Source of the DNA: Eudoraea chungangensis
Lineage (GTDB): Bacteria > Bacteroidota > Bacteroidia > Flavobacteriales > Flavobacteriaceae
NCBI RefSeq assembly: GCF_029360665.1
Contig: NZ_JARDUB010000001.1
Location: 186,001 to 250,000, forward strand
Direction of reading: 5' to 3'
Length of the DNA: 64,000 nucleotides
The position numbers and the translations under genes were made by a program. The notes below the pieces were generated by a model. It did no database searches, was not told the origin of the DNA, and worked only from the letters and a program-made list of their open reading frames with translations. Positions 18,130 to 26,165 of the stretch are shown here, piece after piece. The stretch's first letter is position 1. Each line of letters starts with the position of its first letter.

Positions 18130-19053
18130 ATGAATGTTTCAGATTTCACATACCTGCTTCAAAATCCTGGACAAGGAATTAACGAAATTCAGACTAAACA
18201 ACTGGAACATATTTTAGAGAATTATCCTTTTTTTCAAGCTGCGAGAGCACTTCATCTAAAAGGCTTAAAAACCCAGAATAGTTTTAAATATAACAACGCT
18301 CTTAAGACTACTGCGGCCTACACAGCCGACAGGGAAATATTGTTTGATTTTATCACTTCAGAAGTCTTTTTGCAGAACTCTATCGCCGATTCTATAATGG
18401 GCAAAGAAAATACCCTTTTAGAAAAAGAAATAATTGCCGAAGACGTAATACCAAATCCTGAGGCAGATATTCATTTATTACAAGAATCTATTGATCAGCC
18501 TCTTCCGCAAAGCATAAAAGATGCGGACGACATTCTAGACCCTACTTTATTTCTTACCAAAAAAGAGAAAGAAGAAAGGCCTGCTAAGGAAAAAGATCTT
18601 TCGGTAGACAATGATCTAGAAATAGGTAAACCGTTACCCTTTACTAAAAAGGAAAAACACTCTTTTGCGGAGTGGTTGCAAATTACCTCATTTAAAACTA
18701 TTGATAGAAGTGATAACACGGTGAAGAAGACTTTGAAGTCCGAGAAAAAAATCTCCGAGGAAGTTGATTCTAAAAAGAAAAAGTTCGACTTAATCGATAA
18801 GTTTATCGAAAATAGACCAAAAATAATTCCACAGGCCAAAGAAGTTACAAAGGTAGATTTAGAAATCTCAAATAAGCTAAAGAAAGAAGAACTCATGACA
18901 GAGACTTTAGCGCGGGTATATTTGGAGCAGAAAAAATTTAAAAAAGCACTTCAGGCTTATAAGATTTTAAGTTTGAAATATCCGGAAAAAAGTAGTTTCT
19001 TTGCAAGCCGAATAAAAGCAGTGAAAAAACTGCAGCAAGAAAATAAAGATTAA
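18130..19053 (+). CDS. Conserved hypothetical protein with C-terminal TPR-like helices
   Basis: A 307-residue cytoplasmic-looking protein with no signal peptide or membrane segment. The N-terminal 100 residues are helical and contain ILENYPFFQAARALHLKGLK, which resembles a tetratricopeptide hairpin. The middle (about 110-225) is charged and low in complexity, likely disordered. The C-terminus (about 225-305) ends in a clear TPR-like pair (ETLARVYLEQKKFKKALQAY, then ILSLKYPEKS). It lies between lptE and secG, 22 bp after the former, and its TAA directly abuts the secG ATG. I do not know its function; an adaptor role in envelope biogenesis is only a guess from position. Confidence 0.75.
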   Translation: MNVSDFTYLLQNPGQGINEIQTKQLEHILENYPFFQAARALHLKGLKTQNSFKYNNALKTTAAYTADREILFDFITSEVFLQNSIADSIMGKENTLLEKEIIAEDVIPNPEADIHLLQESIDQPLPQSIKDADDILDPTLFLTKKEKEERPAKEKDLSVDNDLEIGKPLPFTKKEKHSFAEWLQITSFKTIDRSDNTVKKTLKSEKKISEEVDSKKKKFDLIDKFIENRPKIIPQAKEVTKVDLEISNKLKKEELMTETLARVYLEQKKFKKALQAYKILSLKYPEKSSFFASRIKAVKKLQQENKD

Positions 19054-19425
19054 ATGAGCACATTTACAATATTCTTAGTCCTTATTATAGTTGTATGTTT
19101 ACTATTGATTTTAGTAATCATGGTACAAAACCCTAAAGGCGGGGGCCTATCATCTTCTTTTGGTGGAGGGGGCAACCAAGTAGTAGGAGGTGTTAAAAAA
19201 ACAGGAGACTTTTTAGATAAAAGTACTTGGACCCTAGCTACGCTTCTTATTGCCTTAATACTGCTTTCCAATGTAGCACTAAAGGGCAGCTTTGGAGAAA
19301 CAGAATCGAAACTGCTTCAAGGAGATGGGATTGAGGATGTTGTTCCAGAAACAGTTCCAGAAGAAGTTCCTGAGCAATTACCCCCTGCTCAAGAAAATAA
19401 CAATCCAATAGATACTATCCAATAG
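19054..19425 (+). CDS. secG: Preprotein translocase subunit SecG
   Basis: SecG is the small auxiliary subunit of the SecYEG inner-membrane channel. The 123-residue protein has two transmembrane helices (about 3-24 and 52-75) joined by the diagnostic glycine-rich loop with QNPKGGGLSSSFGGGG. The C-terminal tail is Pro- and Glu-rich (residues 90-123), an extension common in Bacteroidota. The start codon follows the upstream stop codon without a gap, which suggests translational coupling. A strong terminator (19450-19486) ends the miaB-to-secG run here. Confidence 0.95.
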   Translation: MSTFTIFLVLIIVVCLLLILVIMVQNPKGGGLSSSFGGGGNQVVGGVKKTGDFLDKSTWTLATLLIALILLSNVALKGSFGETESKLLQGDGIEDVVPETVPEEVPEQLPPAQENNNPIDTIQ

Positions 19426-19449
19426 ACTATTAGGATAACAAAAAATATT

Positions 19450-19486
19450 AAATGCCAGCACAATGACAAGCTGGCATTTTTATTTT
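19450..19486 (+). terminator. Rho-independent terminator after secG
   Basis: A perfect 10-bp stem (19450-19459 with 19470-19479) encloses a 10-nt loop and continues into a T-rich tract. It separates the miaB-secG operon from groES. Confidence 0.88.
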
Positions 19487-19488
19487 AC

Positions 19489-19525
19489 CAATTTGTCAGT
19501 TTTAGACACTTGGCATAATTTCTGT
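19489..19525 (+). promoter_or_regulatory. Candidate sigma-54-like promoter and operator of groES-groEL
   Basis: No TAnnTTTG element is visible before groES. Instead there is TTGGCATAATTTCTGT (19510-19525). This keeps the TTGGCA half of a sigma-54 -24 box, while the -12 end reads CTGT instead of TTGC. Just upstream lies the inverted repeat TGTC-N7-GACA (19494-19508), which overlaps CAATTTGTCA (19489-19498), the 10-mer also found in the miaB promoter. A dedicated control region for the chaperonin operon is likely; the sigma factor is inferred only. Confidence 0.4.
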
Positions 19526-19565
19526 CTGATAAATGAAGAAAATTATAAACTAAAAACTAATTAAT

Positions 19566-19844
19566 ATGGCTAAAGTAAACATTAAACCATTGGCGGATAG
19601 AGTTCTAATTGAACCCATGGCTGCAGAAACAAAGACTGCTTCTGGCTTGTATATCCCGGATACAGCTAAGGAAAAACCTCAAAAAGGAAAAGTAGTTGCA
19701 GTGGGTCCTGGCACCAAAGATGAACAAGTTACTGTAAAGATTGGAGACACAGTTCTTTATGGAAAATACGCTGGTACAGAACTAAAACTAGAAGGTTCCG
19801 ATTATTTAATGATGCGCGAGAGCGACATATTAGCGATTATTTAA
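19566..19844 (+). CDS. groES: Co-chaperonin GroES
   Basis: The 92-residue GroES forms the heptameric lid of the GroEL folding chamber. It has the family's normal length, beginning [11 protein letters not shown], with a mobile loop near residues 20-32 (TASGLYIPD) and ending in the DILAII strand. It lies 19 bp before groEL. The upstream region has a palindromic operator and a sigma-54-like box instead of the usual -7 element. Confidence 0.98.
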   Translation: MAKVNIKPLADRVLIEPMAAETKTASGLYIPDTAKEKPQKGKVVAVGPGTKDEQVTVKIGDTVLYGKYAGTELKLEGSDYLMMRESDILAII

Positions 19845-19851
19845 CCACTAA

Positions 19852-21498
<1,647 letters not shown>

Positions 21499-21520
21499 TA
21501 ATTCTTTGTAATTATATTTA

Positions 21521-21553
21521 AAACCACCCTATGAAAATAGGGTGGTTTTTTTT
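21521..21553 (+). terminator. Rho-independent terminator after groEL
   Basis: A perfect 12-bp stem (21521-21532 with 21537-21548) closes on a GAAA tetraloop and runs into a T-tract. A 15-bp palindrome, AACCTTT-T-AAAGGTT (21558-21572), follows directly and could serve the opposite strand. Confidence 0.92.
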
Positions 21554-21636
21554 ACCAAACCTTTTAAAGGTTGTATTATCTAAAAAAGAATCCTAGCAAA
21601 ACAATATAACTTAGGAAAAACGCTACTTCAGTAGTC

Positions 21637-21990
21637 CTAATGTCGATTGGTATCGTCTGAATTGTCTTCTCTATACTTACAACAGGCATGAACTGAATTA
21701 TATGCCTCCTCAGTAGCCTTTAACTCTTTTGTATCATGACCTGCATTTACAAGAGAGGTTTTAATTTGCATAGGATCTGTTTTGCCCTCATTATAAATCA
21801 GTGATAATTGATGCGAAGGAATATCCCATTGTGCATATTTCACCCCTTTAACTCCCAGGGCAGCCTTTTCTATCCTCATTTTACACATCTCACATTTTCC
21901 GTCTACTTCAAATGTTTGTTTTTTATTTTTATCCTGTGCCTGTAATCCTGTTAGCATCAGAACTGCTATTAAAGCAATAATTGTTTTCAT
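21637..21990 (-). CDS. Periplasmic heavy-metal-associated (HMA) domain protein
   Basis: A 117-residue secreted protein with a signal peptide (about 1-18, ending LQAQ) and one HMA fold of the Atx1/CopZ/MerP kind (about 24-95). The metal-binding pair is CEMC (33-36), within DGKCEMCKMRIE. The C-terminus adds a CC pair near residue 103 and ends with a His. It is probably a soluble periplasmic carrier of a soft metal such as copper, zinc or mercury; the metal cannot be told from sequence. It is the last gene of the minus-strand metal cassette, 17 bp after the TonB receptor. Confidence 0.88.
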   Translation of the reverse strand: MKTIIALIAVLMLTGLQAQDKNKKQTFEVDGKCEMCKMRIEKAALGVKGVKYAQWDIPSHQLSLIYNEGKTDPMQIKTSLVNAGHDTKELKATEEAYNSVHACCKYREDNSDDTNRH

Positions 21991-22007
21991 ACTAATATTA
22001 TTAATTA

Positions 22008-24248
22008 TTAAAGTTTAAATCTAAATCCAGCATAGTACATGCTTCCCAAAACAGGTGCAAATACTATAGTGGTATCAAAATACGGACCAAAAGGATCCTG
22101 AGATCCCAATACGGGGTTTTCTTGTCTAAAATTAGTTATATTTTCTGCACCGGCATATATCTCGAAACTATTATTAAACGACTTTGTTATTTGTGCGTTC
22201 ATAAGGCTATATGCCGAAGAAAACTCCGAAAGCCGAAAGGCTTCAGGATTGTCAGAAGTGTCTGGCAACCTCTGCCTACCTATTCTATTAAAAGTATAAT
22301 CAAAGCGCCACTGAGCCCCGTTCTCTTTTAATGGTGTTTCATATCCCAAATTTAGAAAAAACCTTTGTTCAGGTTGAATAGGTTTTTGCAAAAGCCCAGT
22401 ACTATACTCCGTTTTAACATCATAATATTTATAAGCTGTACGTAAATCCAGACCATCAAGAATCTCATAATTAAACTCGAGCTGCAAACTATTGGCATAA
22501 CTCTTACCATCCAAGTTACTGAATTGTACTTGCCTAGGATTTTCCCAATCCACCACAATCTGATTTACAAAATCCGTCCTGTAAAAATCCGCAGAAATAT
22601 TCCCTAGTCTATTGAAAAGGGTAAAGCGCTGAAGAAAACTCATGCCGTAATTCCAAGCGTCTTCCGGATCAAAACCATAGACTTCTCCTCCATTTGGCCT
22701 TAGTACAATTTCTCTAGAAGAGGCAAACATTTGCTGATTCTCTGCGAAAATATTAGCCGCTCTTCTTCCCCTTCCAAATGATCCCCGAATACTTGCCGTA
22801 GGCCATGGAGTATATCTGATATGAAACCTTGGGGAGACAAAGGTACCTAGGCGATTATGAGCATCAATTCTTATTCCGGCGGTTAGGCTAACCTTATCCA
22901 GTTGATCATAACTATATTCAAAAAACGCGCCGATACTAGTATCCACTCTCCTGTAATCCTCTAAATTCACCTCTTCTTCATAGCCATCATAAGCATAGGT
23001 TATCCCCGTTTTAAATTTATTTCGGGTATCTCCAAGAATAGAGTTAAAAATAAAATTCGAATAAACACTCTCATGTCTGATATCGTACTGATTAAAACCA
23101 AAATAAGAATCTTGTTTATGATAACTATAGGAAGTTTGAAAGCCAAAACTCTGAAAAGGCAAGGAGGGGAAGACATAACCCAACTTCATGGAGGTATCAA
23201 ACCTTCTTGTATTAATCTCACTACCCCAGGCATTGGTGGTAAACTTATCGGTTAAGGGATTAAAGTTTACTTGACCCAATTGTTTTTCATCCTTTAATGC
23301 TCTAATATTAATAAAGCTCACCCAGCCCTTTTCAACATCCTGGTATTGCCATCTGTTTAAAATATTTATCTGGCTAGCTAGCGGCACATCTAAAAAACCA
23401 TCATCATTTTCATCTACTTTAGTGTTTCTTCCATTGCCATGTATAAAAAGGCCACTACTCCATTTCTCAGATAGCTTATGATTAAGATGGGTATTTATTT
23501 CAATACGACCATTTCGATTTACATAGGCATTCAAGAAGAGTGGAGTCTCTGTAAAAGGTTTTAAGAGCTCAGTATTAATTTGACCTGAGATACTTTCATA
23601 ACCATTAACAACGCTACCAGCACCCTTGGAAATTTGAATACTTTCTATCCAAGTACCTGGTGTATAGGTTAGACCAAAGGTCTGAGATGCTCCCCGAACC
23701 ATAGGGATATTTTCCTGAGTTATTAATAAATATGGACTAGTTAATCCCAACATTTGAATTTGTTTGGTACCAGTAAGGGCATCAGAATAATTCACATCAA
23801 TCGACGGATTCGTTTCAAAAGACTCTGCCAAATTACAGCAAGCTGCTTTTAATAATTCTGCACTATTTACTGTTACTACATTCTGGGCGCTAAAAAATGT
23901 CTTTTGAAGCGCATCTCGCTTTTGAGACACTACAACCTCCTCTAGTTCATTGGAAGGCTTTAGCCAATGATGAATCATTTGTGGGTTATTTACCGAAAGA
24001 GTATCTGTTTGAAAACCAACATAACTTATTATGAGTCTCGTAAAATTCTTACTATAGGGCAGTTTAAATGAACCATCATCAGCAGTTATTGTGCCTATTG
24101 GGGAATTCATCCAATAGACATTTGCACCAGGAAGACCAATATGCTTGTCTTCGTTATTAGCTTCCATAACCATCCCTTCCACAAAGTCTTGCCCACAGAG
24201 ACCGACGGGAATGATCCATAAAAATATAATCATATATCTTACTTTCAT
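22008..24248 (-). CDS. TonB-dependent outer-membrane receptor of a metal cassette
   Basis: A 746-residue outer-membrane barrel receptor. In order: signal peptide (about 1-19), a CarboxypepD_reg-like beta-sandwich (about 20-105) typical of Bacteroidota receptors, a plug domain (about 115-225) and a 22-strand-type barrel ending in an aromatic C-terminus (YAGFRFKL). The plug starts with a vicinal cysteine pair (ACCNLAESFE, near residue 136), which suggests a soft-metal contact. No SusD partner is present, so this is not a SusCD glycan system. Its ATG overlaps the stop codon of the HMA/MauE gene (ATGA). The neighbours argue for transport or sensing of a metal or metal chelate. Confidence 0.9.
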   Translation of the reverse strand: MKVRYMIIFLWIIPVGLCGQDFVEGMVMEANNEDKHIGLPGANVYWMNSPIGTITADDGSFKLPYSKNFTRLIISYVGFQTDTLSVNNPQMIHHWLKPSNELEEVVVSQKRDALQKTFFSAQNVVTVNSAELLKAACCNLAESFETNPSIDVNYSDALTGTKQIQMLGLTSPYLLITQENIPMVRGASQTFGLTYTPGTWIESIQISKGAGSVVNGYESISGQINTELLKPFTETPLFLNAYVNRNGRIEINTHLNHKLSEKWSSGLFIHGNGRNTKVDENDDGFLDVPLASQINILNRWQYQDVEKGWVSFINIRALKDEKQLGQVNFNPLTDKFTTNAWGSEINTRRFDTSMKLGYVFPSLPFQSFGFQTSYSYHKQDSYFGFNQYDIRHESVYSNFIFNSILGDTRNKFKTGITYAYDGYEEEVNLEDYRRVDTSIGAFFEYSYDQLDKVSLTAGIRIDAHNRLGTFVSPRFHIRYTPWPTASIRGSFGRGRRAANIFAENQQMFASSREIVLRPNGGEVYGFDPEDAWNYGMSFLQRFTLFNRLGNISADFYRTDFVNQIVVDWENPRQVQFSNLDGKSYANSLQLEFNYEILDGLDLRTAYKYYDVKTEYSTGLLQKPIQPEQRFFLNLGYETPLKENGAQWRFDYTFNRIGRQRLPDTSDNPEAFRLSEFSSAYSLMNAQITKSFNNSFEIYAGAENITNFRQENPVLGSQDPFGPYFDTTIVFAPVLGSMYYAGFRFKL

Positions 24249-24988
24249 GTCCAGAGGAATAAGTAGTTAGAGAAAAGCATATAACATGCCATCAACAGCA
24301 TTATAACATTCTCAACAATAGTCGCCTCTGTCATTGGAAGTTTTAAGACTGTTCCCAAACATGCACAGTGAATACTCTTTTTATCGAATAAGCTTTTGGC
24401 AACACCAAAAGTGGTAATTCCCAAAATAATTATTGTGGCAATAACGGCAATCAGCAGATTCCATCGCATAAGGAAAAAGAGTCCAAGAACTAATTCCACA
24501 AAAGGATATATACTCCCGTAAATTGGTAATCTTTTGGCTAAGGGATCGTACATCCTAAAGCTTTTCGGAAAACCTCTAAGATCCAAAAATTTAAAAAAAC
24601 TAAAGACAATGTAAAACAGGCCCATAAAGTCATACATGGCACTATCGAGTTGCCAATTGTCCCTGTTTAATAGAAAAGTAGCCACAGTTAGATAGGTGAA
24701 AATTAAAAATAAGGGGCGTAGCTGTTTCCATTTAGACTCCCTTTCTTCCTCCTGAAAAGAGGATGTCTTATTTGCTTCAGCAGTCTTACCTGTTTCTAGG
24801 ATGTATTTTGTCCCCAATACATTTTGCAGTAATTCAATGGGTATTTTTTCTTCAGATTCAAATTCTAAGAGCGAATTTGCAAGACTAACCTCGACACTGC
24901 TTACGCCCACTACTGATAAAATCTTTTCAGTAACAGAACGGACACAACTGTCGCAGGTCATTCCATTTATAGTATATGATGTATTCAT
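24245..24988 (-). CDS. HMA-domain fused to MauE/DoxX-like membrane protein
   Basis: A 247-residue fusion. Residues 1-66 are a heavy-metal-associated domain with GMTCDSC (metal-binding Cys12 and Cys15). The rest (about 92-245) has four hydrophobic helices of the MauE/DoxX redox-associated or MerT-like kind, with a cysteine pair in HCACLG near residues 211-213 at a membrane edge. It is probably an inner-membrane protein that receives or passes a soft metal through paired cysteines. It is translationally coupled to the TonB receptor by a 4-bp overlap and lies 98 bp after the HYC_CC_PP gene. Confidence 0.85.
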   Translation of the reverse strand: MNTSYTINGMTCDSCVRSVTEKILSVVGVSSVEVSLANSLLEFESEEKIPIELLQNVLGTKYILETGKTAEANKTSSFQEEERESKWKQLRPLFLIFTYLTVATFLLNRDNWQLDSAMYDFMGLFYIVFSFFKFLDLRGFPKSFRMYDPLAKRLPIYGSIYPFVELVLGLFFLMRWNLLIAVIATIIILGITTFGVAKSLFDKKSIHCACLGTVLKLPMTEATIVENVIMLLMACYMLFSNYLFLWT

Positions 24989-25086
24989 TATGTATTGATT
25001 TATTCAATTTATAATAGTTTAAAAACTAAGGTCTGCACTATTTAGAAACCCATTTAAGCTTCTAGGATAGCACTAAATCAAATAAA

Positions 25087-25497
25087 TCAAATTAAGAAGA
25101 CCTGGTCGAGTAATTGAATATCTCGAACCAAAAGTGGGGGAGGTTTATTACCGTAAACTTTTACCTCGTGAGTGTCTTGTTTTAGTGACAGATACTTTAC
25201 AAATGAATAAGCGAGAATATAAGATACTTCTTCTAAGTCAACATCTATATAAGACAAGTTTAAATCGTCCTGCCCATGCACCACAAAAACCTCATCTTTG
25301 CAACAAGAATCCAAATTAGACTCTGTCTCAGAAACCTTCGAGGGCAACTGCATTTCACAACTAGAGGCCGAGCTAAATACAGCCAAATCTACCATATGGC
25401 CCATGCAATAGTGTTTCTCAACCGTCCATGAGACAGTCGAGGCTAAAACACATATAGCCATCAGAACGGCAAAAAACTGTAGTCCTTTCGATTTCAT
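25087..25497 (-). CDS. HYC_CC_PP family small secreted protein
   Basis: A 136-residue protein with an N-terminal membrane or signal segment (about 5-25). It carries the three motifs that give this flavobacterial family its name: HYC (in EKHYCMGH, near residue 29), CC (in DSCCKDE, near 65) and PP (in NKPPPLL, near 120). Spaced His, Cys and Met residues suggest copper or another soft metal as ligand, but the biochemistry is not known to me. I start it at the ATG at 25497, because the upstream TTG (25506) lies inside a TAnnTTTG promoter element. It heads the cassette that continues with the HMA/MauE, TonB receptor and HMA genes. Confidence 0.82.
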   Translation of the reverse strand: MKSKGLQFFAVLMAICVLASTVSWTVEKHYCMGHMVDLAVFSSASSCEMQLPSKVSETESNLDSCCKDEVFVVHGQDDLNLSYIDVDLEEVSYILAYSFVKYLSLKQDTHEVKVYGNKPPPLLVRDIQLLDQVFLI

Positions 25498-25503
25498 TCT
25501 ATA

Positions 25504-25511
25504 CAAAATTA
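25504..25511 (-). promoter_or_regulatory. -7 promoter element (TAATTTTG) abutting the HYC_CC_PP start codon
   Basis: Read on the minus strand it is TAATTTTG, and only 6 bp separate it from the ATG at 25497. Transcription would start at or within a few bases of the start codon, so the mRNA is probably leaderless or nearly so. Confidence 0.5.
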
Positions 25512-25598
25512 TACTATTCTCCTTAAAAGAATAGAAGTATATTCTAAATTAACGATTTTTTAGGTAAAATATTTAAAGATTAGCTAACAGAGGTTTAA

Positions 25599-25606
25599 TA
25601 CTTTTG
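25599..25606 (+). promoter_or_regulatory. -7 promoter element (TACTTTTG) of the GAF-domain gene
   Basis: Perfect TAnnTTTG match, 14 bp before the ATG at 25621. The promoter is divergent from that of the HYC_CC_PP gene, with 95 bp between the two elements. Confidence 0.55.
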
Positions 25607-25620
25607 CAAAAAACAGTCTT

Positions 25621-26073
25621 ATGTTGAATTCTTTAAAACCTGAAGTAAAGGAAATTTTACAAAACACTGAGAACCCTGTAAATTCAAGAATGCAGGCGGT
25701 ATGTAATTTGTTGCAAAAACACGTTCCTTATTACGACTGGGTTGGTTTTTATTTTCGGAATGGCAAAAAAGAAGAACTTAAATTGGGCCCTTACGCCGGT
25801 ACTCCGACAGACCATACTATAATTCCTTTTGGCAAAGGCATCTGCGGACAGGTGGCATTAAGTAATAAGAATTTTGTTGTTCCTGATGTTAAGGCGCAGG
25901 ATAATTATATTGCCTGTAGTATATCCGTCAAATCTGAAATCGTTGTACCTCTTTTTGTAAAAGGAGAAAACATTGGGCAGATTGACATTGATTCTAACAC
26001 CGTTGATCCGTTTACAGCTCAAGATGAAGAGTTTTTAGAATTCATTACAGCATCGGTAGCTGAAATTCTTTAA
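25621..26073 (+). CDS. GAF-domain protein, free methionine-R-sulfoxide reductase-like
   Basis: A 150-residue single GAF domain of the fRMsr (YebR-like) family, which reduces free methionine-(R)-sulfoxide. The motifs IPFGKGICGQ (68-77) and YIACSISVKSEIVVPL (96-111) are diagnostic. Of the three cysteines described in the E. coli enzyme (84, 94, 118), the last two align with Cys75 and Cys99 by exact spacing (24 residues). The first is replaced by His65. The yeast enzyme is known to depend mainly on the equivalents of the two retained ones, so activity is plausible. Its own promoter lies 14 bp upstream; purH follows 92 bp downstream with another promoter. Confidence 0.85.
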   Translation: MLNSLKPEVKEILQNTENPVNSRMQAVCNLLQKHVPYYDWVGFYFRNGKKEELKLGPYAGTPTDHTIIPFGKGICGQVALSNKNFVVPDVKAQDNYIACSISVKSEIVVPLFVKGENIGQIDIDSNTVDPFTAQDEEFLEFITASVAEIL

Positions 26074-26125
26074 AACTTTAGGCTTTTTGTTAATAACCCA
26101 CCCCGGTTTATAGCTTCAAAAAAAT

Positions 26126-26133
26126 TACATTTG
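26126..26133 (+). promoter_or_regulatory. -7 promoter element (TACATTTG) of purH
   Basis: Perfect TAnnTTTG match, 32 bp before the purH ATG. No purine riboswitch-like fold is evident in the short leader. Confidence 0.55.
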
Positions 26134-26165
26134 TTTCCTTTAGGATACTTGAGAAGCTATAAAAA

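Noticed and set aside
22008-24248. SusC-type glycan receptor of a polysaccharide utilisation locus
   Set aside because: No SusD gene, no glycan enzymes and no sigma/anti-sigma pair are adjacent; the neighbours are metal-binding proteins.
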